Assembly (NCBI RefSeq): GCF_024347635.1
Contig: NZ_AP025510.1
Span: 2,666,001-2,730,000, forward strand
Direction of reading: 5' to 3'
Length of the DNA stretch: 64,000 nucleotides
Origin: Vibrio tasmaniensis
Lineage (GTDB): Bacteria; Pseudomonadota; Gammaproteobacteria; Enterobacterales; Vibrionaceae
Within the stretch, counting starts at the first letter, position 1; each line of letters starts with the position of its first letter. A program made the position numbers and the translations under genes. Shown piece by piece: positions 9,029 through 18,346 of the stretch. The notes beneath the pieces were generated by a model, which was not told the DNA's origin, did not search any database, and saw nothing but the letters and a program-made list of their open reading frames with translations.

Positions 9029-9058
9029 AACAAGCCCTGTTTTTGAACAGAGCTTGTT
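9029..9058 (-). terminator. Hairpin between recJ and prfB (weak terminator candidate)
   Basis: AACAAGCCCTGTT pairs with AACAGAGCTTGTT (one internal mismatch). The run after it on the minus strand is only TTTCCC, so termination may be partial or the hairpin may act as an mRNA end barrier after recJ. Confidence 0.4.
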
Positions 9059-9116
9059 GGGTTTGCCACTAAATGATGAACCTCACTCAGTGAACGATAA
9101 CGCTATTTGGCTTCAA

Positions 9117-10853
9117 CTATTTCGCTTCAATATGGTCAACCATCAACTGCAGCGATTGGTTGCCACGAAACTCGTTAATATCAAGCTTAAACGCAAGATG
9201 TACCGTTTTCACTGAGGCATCAGGCCAGCGGCGTAGGTCAACATTAAAGGCAATACCATCAATCATCACATTGGTCGCGTGGCCTTTGTACAGCGGCTCA
9301 AGCATTAACTTTAGGTGCTTTTCACCCACTAACTTTTGATGCAGAACTTTAAATTCACCATCAAAGATGGGCTCTGGGAAAGCTTGTCCCCACGGACCAC
9401 CTGAACGCAACGTTTCAGCGGTGTGCATAGAAAATTCTTCTGGTAATAGCTCACCATCAGACAAAATAATGCCCTTCAGTGCCGTCTCGCCGAGCTCTTT
9501 GCGCACAACGTCATCAAATAGCTTACTGAATCGCTCGAAGTCTTTTTCCATAATGGTTAAGCCGGCTGCCATTGCGTGACCACCAAACTTCAAGATCAGG
9601 CCAGGGTTTTGAGTGTCGATTCTGTCTAGTGCATCGCGCATGTGCAAACCTGGAATCGAACGACATGACCCCTTAATGCTACCTTCACCACCATCAGCAA
9701 ATGCGATCACTGGGCGGTGATATTTGTCTTTGATACGCGAAGCCAAGATACCAATTACGCCTTGGTGCCAATCACGTTGAAACAGCGCCAAACCGGAAGG
9801 CAAATCATCTTTACCAAATTCAAGGCGCTCACAAAAAGCCATCGCTTCTTGTTTCATGCCCTCTTCGATCTCTTTACGTGTTTGGTTCAAGCCATCTAAC
9901 TCGCTGGCCATTCGACGCGCGGCATGGATGTTATTGCTCATTAGTAGTTCAACACCAAAAGACATATCATCCAACCGACCTGCCGCATTGATACGTGGGC
10001 CGAGTGCAAAACCAAAATCAGATGCCACCAAACGCTTAGCGTCTCGCTTGGCAATTTCAATCAAGGCTTGAATACCCGGACGCGCTTTGCCTGCACGAAT
10101 ACGCTGTAAACCTTGGTGGACCAAGATTCGGTTATTTTCATCAAGTGGAACCACATCCGCGACAGTACCCAGTGCCACTAGGTCAATCAGTTCCATCAAC
10201 TTGGGTTCTGTCATGCCGCGCTCTACAAACCAGTTCAATTTGCGCATATGAACACACAACGCCATCATCAGGTAAAACGCAACACCAACGCCGGCTAGCG
10301 CTTTTGACGGAAATGCGCAGCTTTCTAGGTTGGGATTGACCATTGCATCTGCAATCGGTAATTCAGAACCAGGCAAGTGATGATCAGTAACCAGTACATC
10401 AAGGCCTTTCTCTTTAGCGAAGCGAACACCGTCAATGGAAGAAACACCGTTGTCGACCGTCATGATCACTTCAGCACCGAGTTCGATAGCCTGCTCGACA
10501 ACCTCAGGGCTCAAGCCATAACCATCTTCAAAACGGTTGGGAACCAGATAATCAACATTAGAGCTGCCCAACATTCGCAGAGCAAGCACAGACAAGGCCG
10601 AACTGGTCGCGCCATCGGCATCGAAATCACCAACAATGATGATGCGTTTTTGCTGCTGGATGGCTTTGAACAACAATTCAACCGCAGCATCAATACCGCC
10701 CAGTTTTTGATAAGAGTGCAAGCCTTTCGCTGCTGTCTCTAGTTGGTCAGCACTGTCGATCCCGCGACTCACATAAATACGCTTTAACAAGTCAGGTAAA
10801 TGAGCAGGTAATACTGAAGTGTCGACCTCAGGACGGCGTTGGATCTCTATCAT
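9117..10853 (-). CDS. recJ: RecJ, single-strand-specific 5'-3' exonuclease
   Basis: RecJ degrades single-stranded DNA 5' to 3' in RecF-pathway recombination, base-excision and mismatch repair. The 578-residue protein has the DHH phosphoesterase motifs: VVGDFDADGATS-type (IIVGDFDADGATSSAL), VTDHHLPG, and the DHHA1-type block KFGGHAMAAGL. The C-terminal OB domain ends in LDINEFRGNQSLQLMVDHIE. Length and ends match E. coli RecJ (577). The start codon is unusual in lying about 10 bases after a terminator-like hairpin and T run, with no clear Shine-Dalgarno sequence. Confidence 0.96.
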   Translation of the reverse strand: MIEIQRRPEVDTSVLPAHLPDLLKRIYVSRGIDSADQLETAAKGLHSYQKLGGIDAAVELLFKAIQQQKRIIIVGDFDADGATSSALSVLALRMLGSSNVDYLVPNRFEDGYGLSPEVVEQAIELGAEVIMTVDNGVSSIDGVRFAKEKGLDVLVTDHHLPGSELPIADAMVNPNLESCAFPSKALAGVGVAFYLMMALCVHMRKLNWFVERGMTEPKLMELIDLVALGTVADVVPLDENNRILVHQGLQRIRAGKARPGIQALIEIAKRDAKRLVASDFGFALGPRINAAGRLDDMSFGVELLMSNNIHAARRMASELDGLNQTRKEIEEGMKQEAMAFCERLEFGKDDLPSGLALFQRDWHQGVIGILASRIKDKYHRPVIAFADGGEGSIKGSCRSIPGLHMRDALDRIDTQNPGLILKFGGHAMAAGLTIMEKDFERFSKLFDDVVRKELGETALKGIILSDGELLPEEFSMHTAETLRSGGPWGQAFPEPIFDGEFKVLHQKLVGEKHLKLMLEPLYKGHATNVMIDGIAFNVDLRRWPDASVKTVHLAFKLDINEFRGNQSLQLMVDHIEAK

Positions 10854-10855
10854 AT

Positions 10856-10882
10856 AAAAATGGGCCCGATATCAATCAGGCC
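10856..10882 (-). terminator. Terminator-like hairpin between dsbC and recJ, abutting the recJ start
   Basis: The stem GGCCTGAT/ATCGGGCC (one G-T pair, loop TGAT) is followed on the minus strand by CATTTTTATATG, whose final ATG is the recJ start codon. It could terminate dsbC transcripts, attenuate recJ or shape its translation. Confidence 0.6.
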
Positions 10883-10931
10883 ACTCCTTAAATCAAAAAC
10901 AGGGGAATGAATAGGTAATCAAAAATGAAAA

Positions 10932-11711
10932 TTACTGCTCTAAACGCTGAATAAGTTGCGCTGGCGGTAAGTAACCACTTACCAACTCACCACTTGCTAG
11001 TACGATAGCAGGTGTACCATTGATGCCAAGCTCACGACCGAGTTGGTATTGTTTAGCGATGATCTGCTTCTGCTCTGCTAGGTCTTTACCAGACGCTGGC
11101 ATTTGACGATTGACTTTAGCATCATGCATAGCTGTTTTTGGATCATCAGACGCCCAGATCGCTGCCATTTGATCGGCAACTTTTCCGGTTGCGCCTTGAC
11201 GTGGATAAGCCATGTAACGAACAGTAATACCCAAGTCGTTGTAGCCCTGCATTTGACTGTGTAGACGAACACAGTAACCACACGTAATGTCAGTAAATAC
11301 CGTCACTACGTACTTTTCGTTCTCGGCTTTATATTCGATAACCGTATCCGACAGTGCCGCGACTTTTTCAGCATTAAGCGGAGCTTGACGCTCGGCCAAT
11401 ACGTCGCTGAACTTGCCGTTGTCATCCAACGAGTAAAGAGTACCCGCGAGGAAGTGATCGCCCTCTGGAGATGAAAATATAATGCCGCTGTTGGTTTGAA
11501 CTTCTAAAAGACCATTGATGTCTGAAGGGACAATTTTATCGACTTTAATACCGATTTTTTCAAAACGCTTAGTTAACGCTGCAGTATCAATAGCTTGAGC
11601 TGGAGCAGCTTCTACGGCTGTTGATGTATGTTCTACTTTCGCTTCTGATGCATTACATGCAGTAATCATGAGAGGAAGCGCTAATAGAGGAAGACGGCGT
11701 AATACGCTCAT
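10932..11711 (-). CDS. dsbC: DsbC, periplasmic disulfide isomerase, with a lipobox
   Basis: DsbC rearranges wrong disulfides in the periplasm and is kept reduced by DsbD. The thioredoxin-fold active site CGYC lies in FTDITCGYCVRLH, and a conserved cis-Pro region occurs in GINGTPAIVL. I chose the ATG of MSVLRRLPL: an upstream GTG is part of the Shine-Dalgarno sequence AAGGTG itself. The signal sequence ends LPLMITAC, which fits a lipobox with Cys19, followed by about 20 Ala/Glu/Thr-rich residues before the dimerisation domain. Typical DsbC is soluble after signal peptidase I cleavage. It sits 26 bp downstream of xerD, as in E. coli. Confidence 0.93.
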   Translation of the reverse strand: MSVLRRLPLLALPLMITACNASEAKVEHTSTAVEAAPAQAIDTAALTKRFEKIGIKVDKIVPSDINGLLEVQTNSGIIFSSPEGDHFLAGTLYSLDDNGKFSDVLAERQAPLNAEKVAALSDTVIEYKAENEKYVVTVFTDITCGYCVRLHSQMQGYNDLGITVRYMAYPRQGATGKVADQMAAIWASDDPKTAMHDAKVNRQMPASGKDLAEQKQIIAKQYQLGRELGINGTPAIVLASGELVSGYLPPAQLIQRLEQ

Positions 11712-11737
11712 TAAGTTCACCTTAAAAATAAATGGAT

Positions 11738-12652
11738 TTAAGCACGTGGGTGATGCTGCGCGTGAATTTGCTTCAGCCTTTCAGTTGCCACGTGAGTATA
11801 AATTTGGGTAGTCGATAAGTCACTATGTCCAAGCAACATCTGTACGACCCTGAGATCGGCACCATAGTTCAGTAAATGAGTGGCAAAAGCATGTCTCAAT
11901 ACGTGTGGTGACAATAGGTCAGTGTCGATACCAGCAATAACCGAGTAATGCTTAATACGATACCAGAACGTTTGACGAGTCATTTGCTTAGCGCGTTTAC
12001 TCGGAAAAACCACATCTGAGCTGTTATCACCGAGTAATTGTGGGCGACCTTGTTCAATAAAAGTCTCTATCCAATCGACGGCGTTTTCGCCCATTGGTAC
12101 CAAGCGCTCTTTGCCACCTTTACCAATAACACGCACCACGCCCTGTCTTAGGCTGATGTTTTCCATGGTCAAACTGACGAGTTCCGTAACACGCAAGCCG
12201 GTTGCATAGAGTAACTCAAGCATCGCCTTATCGCGAAGCTCAATGGGATCGTTTGGATCTGGCGCTTCAAGCAGCGAATCCACTTGCTCTTCACTCAAAT
12301 CTTTTGGCAAGCGCTTTGGCAGTTTAGGGCTGATCAACAATGCACTAGGATCGTCGGCTCTTACTTTCTCGCGGTGTAGATATTGGAACAAGCGACGAAT
12401 CGCCGACAACATACGAGCACGAGAAGTCTGTTTAAAATCGGCGTCAGCTAACCAACCTTGATAATCCTGTAGCCCTGAAAGACTAATAAAATCGAGGCGG
12501 TAATTGTTCTTTTCCATCCACGCTAGAAGCTTAGATAGGTCGGTACGGTACGAGACAAGCGTATTTTCCGATAACCCTCGCTCCATCCACATAGCATCTA
12601 AAAACTGTTCGACTAGACCGTGGTCTGCGCTCTGCCCTTGAGGCGACTGCAT
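11738..12652 (-). CDS. xerD: XerD, site-specific tyrosine recombinase
   Basis: With XerC, XerD resolves chromosome dimers at dif under FtsK control. The core residues of a tyrosine recombinase are present: Arg in ATGLRVTEL, Lys in GKGGKERLVP, His-x2-Arg in SPHVLRHAFATHLL, His in LLGHSDLS and the nucleophile Tyr in TTQIYTHV. The start is uncertain: I use the ATG of MQSPQGQSADHGLVEQF (304 residues). Upstream GTG and TTG codons would add 4 and 16 residues without a better ribosome binding site. It heads the xerD-dsbC-recJ-prfB-lysS block and is divergent from fldB, as in E. coli. Confidence 0.95.
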   Translation of the reverse strand: MQSPQGQSADHGLVEQFLDAMWMERGLSENTLVSYRTDLSKLLAWMEKNNYRLDFISLSGLQDYQGWLADADFKQTSRARMLSAIRRLFQYLHREKVRADDPSALLISPKLPKRLPKDLSEEQVDSLLEAPDPNDPIELRDKAMLELLYATGLRVTELVSLTMENISLRQGVVRVIGKGGKERLVPMGENAVDWIETFIEQGRPQLLGDNSSDVVFPSKRAKQMTRQTFWYRIKHYSVIAGIDTDLLSPHVLRHAFATHLLNYGADLRVVQMLLGHSDLSTTQIYTHVATERLKQIHAQHHPRA

Positions 12653-12802
12653 AGTGTTACTCACAATATTGGAAACTGTTTTGAGAGTATGCCAGAGCAA
12701 ATATGAATGCCATAAAAATTACGACTTGAGCGGATAATCGCTGCAATCGAAGTCGATTTATGGTTAGAATTCGCCATCTCAAATTAAAATTGAACGTTTG
12801 CT

Positions 12803-13324
12803 ATGAAAATTGGATTATTTTACGGCTCAACTACCTGCTACACAGAAATGGCAGCAGAGAAAATTCGCGGCATTATTGGTGAAGACCTAGTTGATATCCA
12901 TAACGTGAAAGAAACCCCTCTTTCATTGATGGCGGACTACGATCTTTTACTGCTCGGTATCTCAACTTGGGACTTCGGTGAAATCCAAGAAGATTGGAAT
13001 GAACTGTGGGAAGACATTGCAACCACGCCAATGAAAGGCAAAGTTGTTGCGCTGTTTGGTTTAGGTGACCAAGAAGGCTACGGCGAGTGGTTCTTAGATG
13101 CGATGGGATTATTGCATGATGAGCTGAAAATCGCTGGTGCTGAATTTGTCGGCTTCTGGCCAAACGATGACAGCTACGAGTTCGAAGCGTCTAAAGCACT
13201 AACCGAAGACCAATCACAATTCGTTGGGTTAGCTCTTGATGAAGATTCACAGTACGAACTCAGCGACGAACGCATCGCAACTTGGGTTGAACAAGTACTG
13301 GTTGAGTACAGCGAAAAGCTATAA
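12803..13324 (+). CDS. fldB: FldB, flavodoxin 2
   Basis: A 173-residue long-chain flavodoxin, a low-potential FMN electron carrier in the cytoplasm. The FMN phosphate loop is [11 protein letters not shown] (residues 8-18), with flavin-stacking regions around [12 protein letters not shown] and [13 protein letters not shown]. The protein is very acidic. Its position divergent from xerD is the reason for choosing fldB over fldA. It ends at a strong bidirectional terminator shared with brnQ. Confidence 0.92.
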   Translation: MKIGLFYGSTTCYTEMAAEKIRGIIGEDLVDIHNVKETPLSLMADYDLLLLGISTWDFGEIQEDWNELWEDIATTPMKGKVVALFGLGDQEGYGEWFLDAMGLLHDELKIAGAEFVGFWPNDDSYEFEASKALTEDQSQFVGLALDEDSQYELSDERIATWVEQVLVEYSEKL

Positions 13325-13395
13325 GTTCTGCTTCCTTAGAGTTCAGAACTAAGAACTAAGAGCTTCAGGCAGAAAAAACATCATCGATTAGATAC

Positions 13396-13433
13396 AAAAA
13401 GGCCTCATTACTGCGAAGTAATGAGGCCTTTTC
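13396..13433. terminator. Bidirectional terminator between fldB and brnQ
   Basis: A 12-bp perfect stem GGCCTCATTACT/AGTAATGAGGCC (13401-13428) with a GCGA loop is flanked by A5 and T4 runs, serving both convergent genes. Confidence 0.92.
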
Positions 13434-13471
13434 TATGTCATATCGAGTGACTATTTAATCTCAACGGAAGA

Positions 13472-14785
13472 TTAAACCGTCTCTTCAGCCATCTCTTGTT
13501 CTGTTGATTTACCAACGAAGAACATACAGATGATTGCGGCAGTCGTTGGAAGCAACCAACCCATACCGATTTCGAACAATGGCAGCATGTTCATTGCAGA
13601 TACATCCATACCCGCCACTTTAGCACCATCGATAAGAGCAAACAGTAGAGACACTAATACAACTACGCGGTAAGCCGCTTTTGGATTAGGGAAACGGCTG
13701 CGCAAGAATGTTAGTGCGACCAATGCGATTGCTACTGGGTAAAGAGCAAACAGTACAGGAACAGACAGAGAAATTAGCTGAGAAAGGCCAACGTTCGCTA
13801 CGGTTGCACAAGCTACACCGTTGATGATAACCCAGGTCTTGTAAGACAGAGGTGTTAGCGAGCTGAAGTAATCAGAACATGCTGACACAAGGCCAATCGC
13901 CGTCGTTAGACATGCTAGCAATACGATAACTGAAAGTACTAGCTGACCTGATGGGCCAAATAGTGATTGAACGTATAGGCTTAAGATAGCACCGCCATTA
14001 TCTGCACCCGCTGCAACTGTCGCGCTTGTTGCGCCCAGGAAGAACAGAGAGATATAAACAAACGCTAGACCCGCTGCGGCAATACAACCCGCACTGATTA
14101 GGTACTTAGTTGTTGCTGCGCGGTCAGTCACGCCTTTACTGCGAATCGCGTCAACAATCAGCATGCCAAACATCAAAGCAGCAAACGTATCCATGGTGTT
14201 GTAGCCTTCAAGGAAACCTTTGGTCAGTGGCTGAGTGATGTACTCACCGTGAGCCGCAAGGACATCACCTTGTGGGTTAATGAAAACAGCAACGGCAAGT
14301 ACAACCAAACCAACGAATAGTGCAGGCGTAAGTACCTTACCAATCACGTCAATAAGCTTACCTTGCGACCATGAGAAGAACATCGCTACAACAAAAAATG
14401 CAATCGAAAAGAGAGTTAGATGAACTTGAGTCGCATCAATGAAGAACGGCTTCACCGCCATCTCATAAGCAACAAGACCGGTACGCGGTGCCGCAAATGC
14501 AGGACCAATGATGATGAAGATCAACACGGCCATGATGGTAGCAGCTTGCTTTGGAAGATCTTTCGTTAGGTGACCCCAAGAGCCCCCCGCCACTGCAACT
14601 GCGACGATAGTGATTAACGGCAGACCAACGGCGGTCAGCAGGAAACCAGACATCGCTGGAAGAAAGTGATCACCAGCCAATTGACCAGCAAGAGGTGGGA
14701 AGATGATGTTACCCGCCCCTAAGAAAAACGCAAAAAGCATAAAGCCCAATGCCATTATATCTGTTAGTTTTAGACTCTGTTTCAC
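13472..14785 (-). CDS. brnQ: BrnQ, branched-chain amino acid carrier
   Basis: BrnQ is a Na+-coupled inner-membrane importer of Leu, Ile and Val (LIVCS family). The 437-residue protein has about 12 hydrophobic segments, opening with MALGFMLFAFFLGAGNIIFP, the family's signature N-terminus. The start is a GTG with AAGGA 6 bases upstream. It is monocistronic, convergent with fldB. The C-terminus is short and acidic (STEQEMAEETV). Confidence 0.93.
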   Translation of the reverse strand: MKQSLKLTDIMALGFMLFAFFLGAGNIIFPPLAGQLAGDHFLPAMSGFLLTAVGLPLITIVAVAVAGGSWGHLTKDLPKQAATIMAVLIFIIIGPAFAAPRTGLVAYEMAVKPFFIDATQVHLTLFSIAFFVVAMFFSWSQGKLIDVIGKVLTPALFVGLVVLAVAVFINPQGDVLAAHGEYITQPLTKGFLEGYNTMDTFAALMFGMLIVDAIRSKGVTDRAATTKYLISAGCIAAAGLAFVYISLFFLGATSATVAAGADNGGAILSLYVQSLFGPSGQLVLSVIVLLACLTTAIGLVSACSDYFSSLTPLSYKTWVIINGVACATVANVGLSQLISLSVPVLFALYPVAIALVALTFLRSRFPNPKAAYRVVVLVSLLFALIDGAKVAGMDVSAMNMLPLFEIGMGWLLPTTAAIICMFFVGKSTEQEMAEETV

Positions 14786-15098
14786 AGATAATCCTTAATT
14801 ATATTTATGAATTTATGTTGTGTTTACATGAATGTTACAGCTGATAGCTGCCAATCAATCTTTAAAATAGTCGCGCATAATGACGAAACACTCGGCTAGC
14901 TGCAAGTCACCGTAAAAAAACACCATATAAATTTGCATATATAAACAAAAAGCAGTGAATTAAACTAAATATAAGCATATGAGCATAATTATCAACTAAC
15001 AATTATTAACAACAATAGACGAACAATTAGAATATTAATTTACACAAATAGTTAACATTAGAGCTAATCACTTAAAAATCTCGATAATCAGAATATTC
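14786..15098. other. AT-rich divergent spacer brnQ/trmN6
   Basis: It holds promoters for both flanking genes. It is rich in A/T tracts and short TTAATTATA-type stretches. I could not identify a specific operator; an Lrp site would be expected for brnQ but cannot be called by eye. Confidence 0.4.
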
Positions 15099-15827
15099 AT
15101 GAAAGATAAAACGATAAAGACTAAAAGCTTCAATTTTAAGAGGTTCTCTATATTCGGAGGACAGAGCGGCATGCCGGTTAGCACCGATGGCGTGTTACTT
15201 GGCGCTTGGGCGAACCTTGCTCATAAAAAAGCCATACTCGACATTGGCACTGGCACTGGGCTAATAGCCTTAATGGCTGCACAACGTTTTGAAGACACCT
15301 TTATCTCAGCTATCGATATTGATCAGCACGCCATTGATGCAGCAACAGTCAATATTAAACAGTCGCCATGGCAAGATCGCATCTCCCTTCATCATGGCTG
15401 CGTGTTAACCACAGATTTATCGCAACGATTTGATGCAATAATTTGTAATCCGCCCTACTTCAACTCTGGAGAGCAGGCACAGCAAAGCCAAAGAGCGACC
15501 GCCAGACACACCAACAGCTTGGATCACCTTGAGCTTGCTCAGCGTTGTTTCGAGATAACGACGGATGCCGCCACAGCCAGTTTTATCCTGCCGACAACCG
15601 AGGGAGAAGGCTTCATCAAGCTTGCCGAGCAATGTGGTTGGTACCTAGCAAAGCGCCTTGATGTGAAAACAACAGACAGAAAACCGGCAATTCGAGTCCT
15701 GTTTGAATTATCTAAAGATCCTGTTTGTGAGCAAGATTTGCAGCGTGAATCGCTTACGATCCATCACGATGACGGTTATAGCGAGGCATTTATTGCCCTT
15801 ACTAAAGATTTTTATCTCAAGATGTAG
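15099..15827 (+). CDS. trmN: TrmN6, tRNA1(Val) A37 N6-methyltransferase
   Basis: A SAM-dependent methyltransferase that makes m6A37 in tRNA-Val (E. coli YfiC). The SAM motif is [18 protein letters not shown] and the adenine-N6 catalytic motif NPPY lies in [12 protein letters not shown]. The 242-residue length fits the family. It lies upstream of srmB on the same strand with about 107 bp between them; in E. coli the two genes are divergent. Symbol synonyms are yfiC and trmN6. Confidence 0.92.
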   Translation: MKDKTIKTKSFNFKRFSIFGGQSGMPVSTDGVLLGAWANLAHKKAILDIGTGTGLIALMAAQRFEDTFISAIDIDQHAIDAATVNIKQSPWQDRISLHHGCVLTTDLSQRFDAIICNPPYFNSGEQAQQSQRATARHTNSLDHLELAQRCFEITTDAATASFILPTTEGEGFIKLAEQCGWYLAKRLDVKTTDRKPAIRVLFELSKDPVCEQDLQRESLTIHHDDGYSEAFIALTKDFYLKM

Positions 15828-15934
15828 CAAATACCATGTGATCCTAATCACTAATGCTTCTATAATGTCCGACTACTCTTTTTTATCGTCTGCTTTTTGA
15901 GGCAGAAACATTTATTGCTTGTGGAGAAACAACA

Positions 15935-17200
15935 GTGATCAGAACCTTTGCAGAACTCGATCTAAACCAAGAGCTGCTTAAAGCAATTGACGAAATGGGC
16001 TACGAACGTCCAACACAGATACAAGCTGAAGCAATCCCACAAGCGTTAGATGGAAGAGACGTTTTGGCTTCTGCGCCAACAGGTACTGGTAAAACAGCAT
16101 CATTTGTATTGCCAGCACTGCAATACCTACTGGATTTCCCGCGTAAGAAATCTGGCCCTGCACGTATGCTTATCCTGACGCCAACACGTGAGCTAGCAAT
16201 GCAGATCACCGAACAAGCACGTGAGCTTGCTAAATACACCAGCCTGAACATCTTTACGATCACGGGCGGTGTGATGTACCAAGAGCACGCAGATATCTTA
16301 AGCACGACTCAAGATATCGTCGTCGCAACACCTGGTCGTCTGATGGAATACATTGAAGGCGAGCGTTTTGACTGCCGTGCGATTGAATGGTTAGTTCTCG
16401 ATGAAGCAGACCGTATGCTAGACATGGGCTTTGGTCCTGTTGTTGACCGTCTGTCTGCAGAGTGTCGCTGGCGTAAACAAACTTTACTGTTCTCAGCAAC
16501 GCTAGAAGGTAAAGGTATTGAAGGTTTCACTGAAGACCTTCTGAAAAATCCAGCAGAGATCGATGCAAAATCGTCATTGCGTGAACGTAAGAAGATCACT
16601 CAATGGTATCACCGCGCCGATTCAGCTAAGCACAAGCTTGATATCCTAAAACATATCATCACAGAGCAAGCTGAACGCAGCATCATCTTCTTGAAGACTC
16701 GTGACCGCCTAGGTGACCTACGAGCTCAATTAGAAAGTGCACAGATCCCGTGTGTATGGATCCAAGGTGAAATGCCTCAAGATCGTCGTAACAACGCAAT
16801 TTCTCGTTTCCGCGATGGTTCTATCAACGTACTGCTGGCAACTGACGTCGCAGCTCGTGGTATCGACCTTCCAGATGTGAGCCACGTTATTAACTACGAC
16901 ATGCCACGTACCGCAGATGTCTACTTACACCGCATCGGCCGTACGGCTCGTGCAGGTAAAAAAGGTAACGCGGTTTCTATCATTGAAGCACACGATCAGC
17001 TAATGATTGAACGTGTGGCTCGTTACACTGAAGATGCGATCAAAGAACGCTTCATCGAAGGCATGCGCCCAACGCATAAGAAAGCCGCGGTAACGAAGAA
17101 GAAAAAGCCGAAGAAAGAAGACAAGAAAGCGGTAGCGAAGCAAAAAATTGCTAAGAAAAAGAAAATCGCTAAGAAAAAGAAAGCCGTTAAGAACAAGTAA
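15935..17200 (+). CDS. srmB: SrmB, DEAD-box RNA helicase
   Basis: SrmB is an ATP-dependent RNA helicase that helps early 50S subunit assembly. In order: Q motif (ERPTQIQ), Walker A APTGTGKT, PTRELA, DEAD in VLDEADRMLDMGF, SAT in LFSATLE, and the helicase C block HRIGRTARAG. The C-terminal tail of about 55 residues is almost all Lys/Ala (for example KKKKPKKEDKKA), an RNA-binding extension. The start is GTG with GGAG 8 bases upstream (MIRTFAELDL). It ends at its own terminator. Confidence 0.95.
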   Translation: MIRTFAELDLNQELLKAIDEMGYERPTQIQAEAIPQALDGRDVLASAPTGTGKTASFVLPALQYLLDFPRKKSGPARMLILTPTRELAMQITEQARELAKYTSLNIFTITGGVMYQEHADILSTTQDIVVATPGRLMEYIEGERFDCRAIEWLVLDEADRMLDMGFGPVVDRLSAECRWRKQTLLFSATLEGKGIEGFTEDLLKNPAEIDAKSSLRERKKITQWYHRADSAKHKLDILKHIITEQAERSIIFLKTRDRLGDLRAQLESAQIPCVWIQGEMPQDRRNNAISRFRDGSINVLLATDVAARGIDLPDVSHVINYDMPRTADVYLHRIGRTARAGKKGNAVSIIEAHDQLMIERVARYTEDAIKERFIEGMRPTHKKAAVTKKKKPKKEDKKAVAKQKIAKKKKIAKKKKAVKNK

Positions 17201-17230
17201 TCTAACAGCCTTTCAATGATTCAACAAAAA

Positions 17231-17263
17231 GCCCCATACAGTTATATCTGCATGGGGCTTTTC
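17231..17263 (+). terminator. srmB intrinsic terminator
   Basis: An 11-bp stem with one mismatch (GCCCCATACAG with CTGCATGGGGC) is followed by TTTTC, about 30 bases past the stop. Confidence 0.85.
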
Positions 17264-17324
17264 TTTGTCTGGTTTATTATTGCCTGGCTTGTTATAAGGC
17301 TAAATAACTAAGCCTCTAATTTCA

Positions 17325-17376
17325 AACTCAAACCGAGAGTAACTCATTAACCAAGAGTGACTAATTAACCAAGAGC
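17325..17376. repeat. Degenerate 18-bp tandem repeat at the yaaA 3' end
   Basis: The units are AACTCATTAACCAAGAGT (17341-17358) and GACTAATTAACCAAGAGC (17359-17376), preceded by a shorter AACTCAAACCGAGAGT. The array runs up to the yaaA stop codon. Confidence 0.6.
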
Positions 17377-17378
17377 TA

Positions 17379-18155
17379 CTAGTTTTGCTCTTCACGCTTG
17401 AAGACTAACTCTTTTGCGTTCGACTCTTCTTCAACGAAGTAGTAACCCGCCGTATCAAACTTGGTCAGCGCTTCAACTGAATCGATTTTGTTCTCAATGA
17501 TGTAGCGAGCCATCATGCCACGCGCTTTCTTGGCGTAAAAGCTAATCACCTTGTACTGGCCATTCTTGCAGTCTTTAAAAACTGGCGTGATGATTTGACC
17601 GTCAAGGCTCTTCGGCTTCACCGCTTTAAAGTATTCGTTCGATGCTAGGTTGATCAACACATTGTCGCCTTGAGCATTCAGCGCTTCATTCAGCTTGTCT
17701 GTGATGAGATTACCCCAGAACTGGTACAAGTTAGTGCCGCGCTCATTGGCTAAGCGTGTGCCCATCTCTAGGCGGTAAGGCTGCATCAAATCTAATGGCT
17801 TCAATAACCCATATAGACCAGAAAGCATGCGCAGGTGATTCTGTGCGTAATCGAAATCATCGTCCGACAGTGTTTCAGCATCTAGGCCTGTGTATACATC
17901 GCCTTTAAACGCCAAAATAGCTTGGCGAGCATTCTCTTGGGTAAAGGTCTCGCTCCACTGCTCAAAGCGCGCTACGTTCAACCCAGCAATCTTATCGCTT
18001 ACCTTCATCAGTGCTGATACATCAGCAGGTGTCAGCTTACGGCACACTTCAATAAGCTCAGCAGAGTGTTCAACAAACTCTGGTTGGCTGAAGCGCTCAG
18101 TCGCTAATGGTGATTCGTAATCTAATGTCTTGGCTGGAGAAACGACAACTAACAT
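17379..18155 (-). CDS. yaaA: YaaA, peroxide-stress protein (DUF328)
   Basis: A 258-residue cytoplasmic protein of the YaaA/UPF0246 family, which in E. coli lowers free iron during peroxide stress. Recognisable blocks are the N-terminal [13 protein letters not shown], the [21 protein letters not shown] stretch, and the C-terminal [11 protein letters not shown]. It is a single gene with a clean ATG. The gene to its right is on the same strand but ends in a terminator. Confidence 0.93.
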   Translation of the reverse strand: MLVVVSPAKTLDYESPLATERFSQPEFVEHSAELIEVCRKLTPADVSALMKVSDKIAGLNVARFEQWSETFTQENARQAILAFKGDVYTGLDAETLSDDDFDYAQNHLRMLSGLYGLLKPLDLMQPYRLEMGTRLANERGTNLYQFWGNLITDKLNEALNAQGDNVLINLASNEYFKAVKPKSLDGQIITPVFKDCKNGQYKVISFYAKKARGMMARYIIENKIDSVEALTKFDTAGYYFVEEESNAKELVFKREEQN

Positions 18156-18275
18156 AACTTTACCCTAATCGGTTATCTAACTGGATGCAGCTAGAGTATA
18201 GAAAAAACATCAACTTGTCTTTATGACTCTTCCTATTACTTTGATAGTCAGTTCTAGCTATAACTCGCTTGCAAA

Positions 18276-18304
18276 GAAAAAGGCTAAGGTCGAAACCTTA
18301 GCCT
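18276..18304 (-). terminator. Terminator of the AlsT-family gene
   Basis: The 10-bp stem AGGCTAAGGT/ACCTTAGCCT with a CGAA (TTCG on minus) tetraloop and a TTTTC tail on the minus strand. Confidence 0.9.
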
Positions 18305-18346
18305 TTCTAATGATTTTAGGATGAGTGATGAATCACTCCAACAAGA

